NCBI GenBank assembly: GCA_002394305.1
Contig: DGTM01000029.1
Location: 1-36,923, forward strand
Origin: Prevotellaceae bacterium UBA4336
GTDB taxonomy: Bacteria; Bacteroidota; Bacteroidia; Bacteroidales; Bacteroidaceae
Reading direction: 5' to 3'
Length of the DNA stretch: 36,923 bases
How positions within the stretch are numbered: position 1 is the stretch's first letter; each line of letters starts with the position of its first letter. Shown in pieces: positions 31,013-36,923 of this stretch. Below the pieces are notes generated by a model, which saw nothing but the letters and a program-made list of their open reading frames with translations, did no database searches and was not told the DNA's origin. Made by a program: the position numbers and the translations under genes.

Positions 31013-32262
31013 CAGACGTACTCCAGCGTCAGCAGGCGGTCGGGAGCGAAGACGGTCTGGGCCGTGGAGAGAAGGTCCTCGGGCGTGAGGGCATCGAGCC
31101 GCGCGAAGAACTCCTCGCGGGAGAGCGTGGTGCCGTAGTGCAGAAAGCGCTTCGCCATACCGAGGGCAACGTTCTCGAAGTTGTCGTACGAGATGCCTAT
31201 CTGCCCCTTCAGCTGTCGCCGTGCCGCGTCGAGCGTGCGCTGCGGCATCGCATGGTCCGTCAGTCGCTCCAGCTCGTGGGCGACAAGCCGCCGGCAGCGG
31301 GCACGGTCCTGGGCGTCGCAGCCGTAATACACCGACCACAAGCCGCAGTCGGTGTAGGCCACGCAGCTCGACTCTACGGTGTAGACCAAGCCGTTCCTTT
31401 CGCGCAAGGCAAGGTTCAGGCGGCTGCTCATGGCCGGACCTCCCAGCATATTGCTCAGCAGGAACATGTGCAGGTGCCGCGGGTCGCCTCCGCCGAACGC
31501 CTGTGCCCCGACGATGACGTGCGCCTGGTGCGTCCCTCGCTCGCGGGTGATGTGGCAGTACTCCCGCGGGAAAACTCCAGTACCACCGTGGGAGTACTGG
31601 AGTTTTCCTGCGGTGGTACTGAGATTATAGCGTGCCAAGGTCTGTTCCGCCAGACGTACCACACGCTCGGGCTTCACGTCGCCCAGCACATAGAGCACCA
31701 TGCGGTCTGGATGGTAGAGGCGCTGCGTGAACTGCCGTATGTCCTCGCTGCGGAAGGTGCGGAGCGTGTCGACATCGCCCAGGATGTTCCTCCCGAGCGG
31801 ATGCCCCGGGAACATCAGGCTCTCGAACTCGTCGTAGATGAGTTCCGAAGGCTGGTCGCGGTAGCTCTCAATCTCGTCGATGACCACCTCCACCTCGCGG
31901 TTCAGCTCCTCCTGCGGGTAGGTGCTGGAGAGGGTAATGTCGAGCAGCAGGTCGATGGCCCGCGCCAGGTGCTGCCGGAGCGCCGTGCAGTAGTAGACCG
32001 TCTCCTCCTTGCCCGTGAAGGCGTTCAGCTCGCCGCCCACCCCCTCCAGGCACGAGATGACCTGTCGGGCCGAGCGCCGTCCGGTGCCCTTGAACGACAT
32101 GTGTTCGGTCAGATGCGCCATGCCGCTCTCCGATGGCAGCTCGTGTCGCGTGCCGGCATCCACGGCAATGCCCATGTAGACCACGTCCGTCTGCCCCGAC
32201 GCACAGACGATGCGCAACCCCTGCGGCAGCGTATAAGTGAAGAAATTCTGATTCTTTTCCAT
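31012..32262 (-). CDS. M16 family zinc metallopeptidase (insulinase-like)
   Basis: Protein of 416 aa. The inverted zinc motif is H50-L-T-E53-H54 and the third ligand is E130 (VIDEIESY), exactly 76 residues after H54. This is the N-terminal catalytic half plus the first inactive domain, a single-unit M16B size as in bacterial PqqL/mitochondrial-processing-like peptidases. No signal peptide is seen, so a cytoplasmic location is likely. Residues 214-236 are encoded by a 66-bp palindromic insert (31556-31621). The -7 box TAACTTTG (32281-32274) leaves only about 6 nt before the ATG. Confidence 0.92.
   Translation of the reverse strand: MEKNQNFFTYTLPQGLRIVCASGQTDVVYMGIAVDAGTRHELPSESGMAHLTEHMSFKGTGRRSARQVISCLEGVGGELNAFTGKEETVYYCTALRQHLARAIDLLLDITLSSTYPQEELNREVEVVIDEIESYRDQPSELIYDEFESLMFPGHPLGRNILGDVDTLRTFRSEDIRQFTQRLYHPDRMVLYVLGDVKPERVVRLAEQTLARYNLSTTAGKLQYSHGGTGVFPREYCHITRERGTHQAHVIVGAQAFGGGDPRHLHMFLLSNMLGGPAMSSRLNLALRERNGLVYTVESSCVAYTDCGLWSVYYGCDAQDRARCRRLVAHELERLTDHAMPQRTLDAARRQLKGQIGISYDNFENVALGMAKRFLHYGTTLSREEFFARLDALTPEDLLSTAQTVFAPDRLLTLEYV
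31556..31621 (-). repeat. Multiply nested palindrome inside the M16 gene
   Basis: Three perfect inverted repeats overlap in 66 bp: 31569-31583 with 31594-31608 (15 bp), 31556-31565 with 31590-31599 (10 bp), and 31578-31587 with 31612-31621 (10 bp). It reads in frame as an insert in the peptidase (TTAGKLQYSHGGTGVFPREY). The sequence is unrelated to the GC-rich family elsewhere in the window. Confidence 0.9.
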
Positions 32263-32273
32263 ATTTCAGCCTG

Positions 32274-32281
32274 CAAAGTTA
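32274..32281 (-). promoter_or_regulatory. -7 box of the M16 peptidase gene
   Basis: TAACTTTG on the minus strand, ending 11 nt before the ATG at 32262. No clear -33 element. The transcript would have almost no leader. Confidence 0.5.
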
Positions 32282-32439
32282 CGGAAAATATCTGGAACTA
32301 CTTGCTCCTGCCGGCAAACTTTTGATTTGTTTCTCTCTGCTTTTCCACGCCAAAGGATGGCAAGAGGGTGGAAAATCAGCCTGCAAGCAGTTAAATATCA
32401 GAAGGCAACAGGTAGAAGAACGGTTTCCACCCTTATCCC

Positions 32440-32470
32440 TTGTGCAAGCCGCAGAAATGCCGTACCTTTG
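32440..32470 (+). promoter_or_regulatory. Promoter of the second regulator and the outer-membrane barrel gene
   Basis: TTG at 32440-32442, 20-bp spacer, and TACCTTTG at 32463-32470. The ATG at 32492 follows 21 nt later. Confidence 0.7.
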
Positions 32471-32491
32471 CAGCAGAAAACCGAAAAAGGC

Positions 32492-34105
32492 ATGAAAAGA
32501 AAGACATTTGGCATCCTCATTGCGGTGCTTGCGCTGGCCTTGGCTGGCGGCACAGGATGGAGCCTGCGGGACCTGCCGCAGAAGCGGTTGCTCCGGACGG
32601 CAGAGAACATTGTGTTCGCGGATGCGGACAGTACGGAACGGCTGCTGGAGCAGGTCGATACGACGCGGCTGACGGAAAGCTCGCGGATGCTCTACGACCT
32701 GCTGCGGGCCCTGGTGTACGAGGAACGATGGTACTTGCTCCGCGCCGACACAGCCTCCTGCCTCTCGTCGGATGCCGAGACATGGACCTTCGCACGCCGG
32801 TCGGACAGCCGGGACAAGGACGGCCAGGCCGTGCCGGATGACAGCTGTCGCCTGCGCATATACCGTTATTATGAAGAGAAGAGCCTCGGAGGAACCGCCG
32901 GCGACGCAGACGATTTGCGCCGATTCGGGCGTATCTGCTTTGCGCTCAGCCGTCGGCAGAACGACAGCATCGTGCCCGTGCAGATCAACCAGCTCTTCCT
33001 CCTGGCCATCCATTGTGCCGAAACGACCGAGGACCACGCCCTGGCCTACCGCGCCTACGACAAGTACTTCAATCGCCTGCCCTTCCACAATACGGCTTAC
33101 CCCGAGTTCTACCTGCACCGGGCCTTGGAGCACTATCGCCTGTCGCCCGACCAGCCGCGCTGGCTGCTGACGATGCTCAACGACTATGGCTACACCGTGC
33201 TCCTCCGCGCTCCCTTCGACCTGCACCACTTCGGCTCGCTGGAACGCATCGCAGCCCTCGCGGCGCGGCACCTCGAAGCGCCTCCCTCGCCTGCGGTCTG
33301 CGACAGCGTCTTTCTCTGCCTCGACTCGCTCTGGGCTTTGCCCCACGACGACTTTGGCTACACATGTACCTTGCGCATATCAAAATCCACGTTCACCTTC
33401 GGAGAGGTCACCGTGCCTGTCGGCATGTACGAGGAAGCCCAGCAGGAGCACCACGAAGACAGCACGAATCATTGGCGGCAATCGTATGAAAGCGAGACGA
33501 AGCAGGAGGAGCAGAACTTCTCCGTCAACCGCGACACATACCTTGCGCCTGGCTACGTAAAGAAGTCGGCCATGCTGCAGCGAAGGCTGATGACGGCTGC
33601 CATCGTCGTGCTGGTGCTGGCAGTGCTCGTCCTGTTGCTCGTCTTCCGCTGGCTGGCTGGCAACGTGCGGCGACGCCACGAAGCGGAGCGGACCGCCCAC
33701 CAGCGCGAGGCGGAACAGCTGGCGGAACGTCTGCGCCAGAAGGATGCCATGATAGCCATGCTGCGCGGCCACATCATGGACAAGAGCGAAATCCTCGACA
33801 TGCTGGAGCCTACGGCAGGCAAGCGCACCGTCATCAACGCCCGCAACTGGCGCGAGATAGAAATGACGCTCGACACGGCCGACGGGAACTTCGTCAGCCG
33901 CCTGCGAGCGGAGCACCCGCAGTTCAGCGAGGACGACATCCGCCTGTGCATGCTGGCACGCCTGCAGCTCTCCAATGCCGCCCTGTCCGCCATCTATCTC
34001 ATTTCCGTCTCCGCCGTGCAGCACCGAAAGCAGAAGCTGAAGAAGGAAGGCTTCGGCATCACCGACCCCGCCGTCGCCTTCGACCAGATAATCGCCGACT
34101 ACTAA
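32492..34105 (+). CDS. Membrane-anchored regulator with TPR-like sensor and C-terminal HTH-like domain
   Basis: Protein of 537 aa. The N-terminal signal/anchor is residues 6-24 (FGILIAVLALALAGGTGWSL). The periplasmic part (30-360) is helical. A second membrane segment is at about 366-390 (AAIVVLVLAVLVLLLVF). A cytoplasmic coiled coil follows (RHEAERTAHQREAEQLAERL). The C-terminal domain ends SEDDIRLCMLARLQLSNAALSAIY ... VQHRKQKLKKEGF, an HTH-like region that is typical of Bacteroidetes membrane regulators and shares the layout of the 8440-9705 protein. It lies 13 nt before the outer-membrane barrel gene, so that gene is the obvious target. Confidence 0.8.
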   Translation: MKRKTFGILIAVLALALAGGTGWSLRDLPQKRLLRTAENIVFADADSTERLLEQVDTTRLTESSRMLYDLLRALVYEERWYLLRADTASCLSSDAETWTFARRSDSRDKDGQAVPDDSCRLRIYRYYEEKSLGGTAGDADDLRRFGRICFALSRRQNDSIVPVQINQLFLLAIHCAETTEDHALAYRAYDKYFNRLPFHNTAYPEFYLHRALEHYRLSPDQPRWLLTMLNDYGYTVLLRAPFDLHHFGSLERIAALAARHLEAPPSPAVCDSVFLCLDSLWALPHDDFGYTCTLRISKSTFTFGEVTVPVGMYEEAQQEHHEDSTNHWRQSYESETKQEEQNFSVNRDTYLAPGYVKKSAMLQRRLMTAAIVVLVLAVLVLLLVFRWLAGNVRRRHEAERTAHQREAEQLAERLRQKDAMIAMLRGHIMDKSEILDMLEPTAGKRTVINARNWREIEMTLDTADGNFVSRLRAEHPQFSEDDIRLCMLARLQLSNAALSAIYLISVSAVQHRKQKLKKEGFGITDPAVAFDQIIADY

Positions 34106-34118
34106 TCCTTAATACAAC

Positions 34119-36842
34119 ATGAGAACAAGTCATTTCCGGTGCGGAAACCTCCGCATCCTGCTCTTGCTGTGCCTTTTTGTAAGCAAGCAGACAACTGTTC
34201 AGGCCGACATCGTGAAGGGCCGCGTGGTGGATGCCGAAACGAAGGAGCCACTGCCCGAAGCCTCGGTGAAGCTGACTCAGCGGCTTGGCGACTACGGCAC
34301 CAGCATCGAAAGTGTGAAAGCCGATTCCCTCGGCTTTTTCTCCCTCTTTGCCAGCGGACGCGGCAGCATCGAGGCTTCAATGCTGGGCTACTACGCGAAG
34401 TCGAAGCCGGTGCTGGCCTTCAGCGACAGCCGCAAGGACACGCTCGACGTAGGGACGATTGAGCTGAAGATGTCGCCGCAGATGCTGAAGATGGTGGAGG
34501 TGACGGGCCGCGCCCGGCGCTTCACCGTCAGAGGCGACACGATTGTCTTCCATCCCGAAGCCTTCCACCTGCACGAGGGAGCGAGGCTCGACGAACTGAT
34601 CAGGCAGTTGCCGGGCGTGGAGGCAGACGGCGAGGGACGGCTCTCGTGGAACGGCAAACCCATCCGCATCACGATGGACGGCGAGAGCTTCCTCGGCGGT
34701 GATGCCCTGGTGAAGCAGTTGCCCGCCGAGGCCGTGCAGGACATCAAGGCATACAACCGTCAGTCGGAGCTAAGCGAACGCACGGGCAAGGACGACGGCA
34801 AGGAGGACATGGTGCTCGACCTCACCATCAAGCCCGGCTTCCTCGACCGTTGGTACGGAGACGTAAAGGCTGGCTACCAGACCGAGAAGTACTACGACGG
34901 CGAGTTGCTGATGAACCGTCTGTCGAAGACCGACCCCGTGATGGTCTTCGCCAACGCCAACAACGTCGACAAGCATTGGCGTCGCAACATGAACGGGAGC
35001 ACGGCCAATATGGGCAACGGCTTCGGCAAGGAACACGGCGCATCGGCAGGCTGGCAGCACAACTGGCAGCGCAAGGCGGGAACGCACGACCTGAAGAGCC
35101 ACTTCAGCGCAACCGGCGGCTTTGCACACGACGACAACGACAGAAACAACCACCAGGTGACGGAAAACTACTTCCCGAACACAGTAGCCACCCGCACCGC
35201 CTCGGAGAACCGGCAGCACAGCCACAAGCTGGAGCCGCGACTGAAAGCCGACCTTCGCTGGGTACGCGACTCGCTGAACACCTTCACGCTGAGTGCAAGC
35301 GCAGAACACACCAGCAGCCGCTCCAACAGCACCCGTACCACCGAACAGCAGGAAGCCCTCGCCCCCAACGTCCCCTATGCTGCGACAATGTCGCAGCTCA
35401 CCGCCTCCCACACCGACGCCCGCCAAACCGCCCTCAACACCCAAGCAGGCTGGGAGCATTACGTCAAGGACGGCGCACTCGGAGCCAGCTTCAAGCTGAA
35501 CTACCGCGACGAAAAGGCCGACGGACGGACCGACCGCATCATCACAGCACACAGCCCCGCCTACACCTCCTCGCTGCTCATCCAGACCTACACGTCACCC
35601 ACAAGGCAGTTCTCCGTCAATGCCGAGGTGCACCATGCCCGCTGGCTCACGAAGAAATGGATGATGCAGGCACAGTACTCGCTGACCTACAGCCGCAACC
35701 GCAGCGACCGCGACTTCCTGACCGACGGCACAGCCGATGCTGCCAACAGCTACCGCAACCTCTACATCCGCCACGAGCATAGCCTGCGACTCGCACAGAC
35801 CATCAACCTCATGCCCGTACAGCTCATGCCCGACGTCTCCGTTCGCTGGCAGCGCGAGAGCCAGGACTACCGGCGAGGCACGCTCGACACAGCCGCCGTG
35901 CGCCGCCTCGTCTTCGTCGACCCTTCCCTGCGTGCCACTTGGAAACTCAGCAAGACCGCCGGCTTCGAACTGAACTACAGCTTCACGACACGGCAGCCCG
36001 GCATCATCCAGACCATCGGCTACCGCGACCTCACCGACCCGCTCTTCATCACCGAGGGCAACCCCGACCTGCAGAACACGCACGCCCATGACATGAAACT
36101 GACCTTCAACATGATGCTCGCCCGCAGCCAGACCTCGCTCAGCGCCACCGTCGGCTACACTCACGACGACCGCGAGACCACCACCGCCCTCAGCTACGAC
36201 CCTGCGACCGCCGTCTACGTCAGCCGTCCGGTGAACGTCCGTGGCAACCGCTCATGGTACTTCCGCCTGAACCTCGACCAAGCCCTCGGCGACTATCTGC
36301 GCCTGGAAAGCAACTTCCGCATGAACGGCAGTCAGCGCTACGGCTTCCTTACGCTCCTGCCTACGCAAGCCGAACGCATAGAGAACCAGCAGAGCAGCCT
36401 CAACCCACGCGAGAGCCTTACCCTTTCGCTCGACTACGACTGGCTCAAAGCCTCCGCCTTCGCAGAAATCAGCGCCGACCGCCTGCGCTACACAGCCTCG
36501 CCCGAACAGAACACCACCCACTGGAACAACAACTTCGGTCTCCGGGCCGAGGCCACCTATGGCAACTTTATCTTCGCTTCATTCCTCACCGAGCGCATCA
36601 GCCGAGGCTACACCGTCGGCAGCATGAACCGCAACATCCTCGTCTGGGATGCAGCCGTTGGCTGGAAGATACTGAAGAACAAAGCCTACCTCTCCCTTGA
36701 GTTCGACGACATCCTGAACAACGAGGATGGCCGCCAAAGCGAGCAGTCCGCCTACCAGCAGACCACATCATGGCACGACTTCCGCCACCACTACATCGGC
36801 ATCAGGTTCGCGTACCACTTCGATGCGAAGAAGAAGGAATAA
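34119..36842 (+). CDS. Outer-membrane beta-barrel protein with carboxypeptidase-regulatory-like domain (TonB-receptor-like)
   Basis: Protein of 907 aa, with an N-terminal signal segment at about 12-28 (ILLLLCLFVSKQ). A CarboxypepD_reg-like domain (VKGRVVDAETKEPLPEASV, about 32-110) is followed by a plug-like domain with LDELIRQLPGVE and VQDIKAYNRQSELSERTGKDDGKED, as in the Bacteroidetes outer-membrane beta-barrel family (OMP_b-brl_3). The rest is a strand-rich barrel with many alternating aromatic residues. It differs from SusC by length and the lack of a SusD gene. Likely role: outer-membrane uptake or export of an unknown substrate. Same operon as the regulator upstream. Confidence 0.85.
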   Translation: MRTSHFRCGNLRILLLLCLFVSKQTTVQADIVKGRVVDAETKEPLPEASVKLTQRLGDYGTSIESVKADSLGFFSLFASGRGSIEASMLGYYAKSKPVLAFSDSRKDTLDVGTIELKMSPQMLKMVEVTGRARRFTVRGDTIVFHPEAFHLHEGARLDELIRQLPGVEADGEGRLSWNGKPIRITMDGESFLGGDALVKQLPAEAVQDIKAYNRQSELSERTGKDDGKEDMVLDLTIKPGFLDRWYGDVKAGYQTEKYYDGELLMNRLSKTDPVMVFANANNVDKHWRRNMNGSTANMGNGFGKEHGASAGWQHNWQRKAGTHDLKSHFSATGGFAHDDNDRNNHQVTENYFPNTVATRTASENRQHSHKLEPRLKADLRWVRDSLNTFTLSASAEHTSSRSNSTRTTEQQEALAPNVPYAATMSQLTASHTDARQTALNTQAGWEHYVKDGALGASFKLNYRDEKADGRTDRIITAHSPAYTSSLLIQTYTSPTRQFSVNAEVHHARWLTKKWMMQAQYSLTYSRNRSDRDFLTDGTADAANSYRNLYIRHEHSLRLAQTINLMPVQLMPDVSVRWQRESQDYRRGTLDTAAVRRLVFVDPSLRATWKLSKTAGFELNYSFTTRQPGIIQTIGYRDLTDPLFITEGNPDLQNTHAHDMKLTFNMMLARSQTSLSATVGYTHDDRETTTALSYDPATAVYVSRPVNVRGNRSWYFRLNLDQALGDYLRLESNFRMNGSQRYGFLTLLPTQAERIENQQSSLNPRESLTLSLDYDWLKASAFAEISADRLRYTASPEQNTTHWNNNFGLRAEATYGNFIFASFLTERISRGYTVGSMNRNILVWDAAVGWKILKNKAYLSLEFDDILNNEDGRQSEQSAYQQTTSWHDFRHHYIGIRFAYHFDAKKKE

Positions 36843-36845
36843 ATC

Positions 36846-36911
36846 ATGCTTCCTTCCAAACTATCATTCCTCGCGCTGCTCTTCGCCTTTCCCTACGGCA
36901 CAATTGGGTAG
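36846..36911 (+). other. Possible start of a further gene, ended by an early stop
   Basis: An ATG 3 nt after the barrel gene stop begins a hydrophobic, signal-like stretch (LPSKLSFLALLFAFPYGTIG) that ends at TAG (36909-36911). The layout suggests an exported protein encoded next in the operon, but the frame closes after 21 codons, just before the window ends. It could be a start at another position, a broken gene or chance. Confidence 0.3.
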
Positions 36912-36923
36912 GAGCATGGGGAT

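Overview
The window looks like a chromosomal segment of a Bacteroidales bacterium, most likely a Prevotella-type gut or rumen organism. The evidence is the repeated promoter form TAnnTTTG (often TACCTTTG) with a TTG/TTTG about 20 bp upstream, weak or absent Shine-Dalgarno sites, lipoproteins with Bacteroidetes-type lipoboxes, a BspA-like leucine-rich-repeat surface protein, a SusC-like/OmpB-type outer-membrane barrel, a GH123-like glycosidase, an M64 peptidase and membrane-anchored TPR/HTH regulators. Most genes are GC-rich; two stretches (about 1.6-6.6 kb and parts of 14.9-18.7 kb) are clearly richer in A+T.

Layout. 1-1564: rmuC. 1587-6640: a low-GC accessory island holding a DUF1016/YhcG-type nuclease, a tightly packed three-gene cassette (unknown small protein, PD-(D/E)XK-like protein, beta-CASP metallo-beta-lactamase) and a broken rhuM. 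The island is followed at 6641-6789 by a second, diverged copy of the rmuC 3' end, so it appears to have entered at the 3' end of rmuC and displaced the old tail. 6856-14820: a beta-propeller lipoprotein, a TPR/HTH membrane regulator, a large secreted FAD-dependent oxidoreductase and a secreted M64 metallopeptidase. 14998-18738: a single-chain type IIG restriction-modification enzyme. 18847-20687: an ECF sigma factor, a small membrane protein (probable anti-sigma partner) and a lipoprotein. 21255-24152: gpmI, ung and a DUF3109 protein. 24138-26034: an AAA+ ATPase on the minus strand, then a 5'-truncated group II intron. 26035-28671: a BspA-like protein with a long structured leader. 29143-36842: a GH123-like glycosidase, an M16 peptidase, a second membrane regulator and an outer-membrane barrel protein in one transcription unit with that regulator.

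Repeats are the most unusual part of the window. Four architectures recur: (1) intergenic arrays of near-palindromic units phased at 21-22 bp, whose sequence differs completely between arrays (6759-6846, 20695-20953, 30876-30985); (2) leaders phased at exactly 8 bp that run to within 0-2 nt of a start codon (8187-8274 and 22830-22957); (3) GC-rich inverted repeats inserted in frame into linkers of coding genes (9165-9245, 10328-10440, 11929-12008, 19062-19099, 19493-19578 and others), with an unrelated palindrome inside the M16 peptidase gene (31556-31621); and (4) a 130-nt multi-stem structure in the leader of the BspA-like gene (28719-28848).

Working together: the island and the type IIG enzyme look like genome-defence functions. 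The two membrane regulators, the outer-membrane barrel, the lipoproteins and the secreted hydrolases look like envelope and nutrient functions. gpmI, ung and rmuC are housekeeping. All functions are read from sequence motifs and family knowledge; no search was run.
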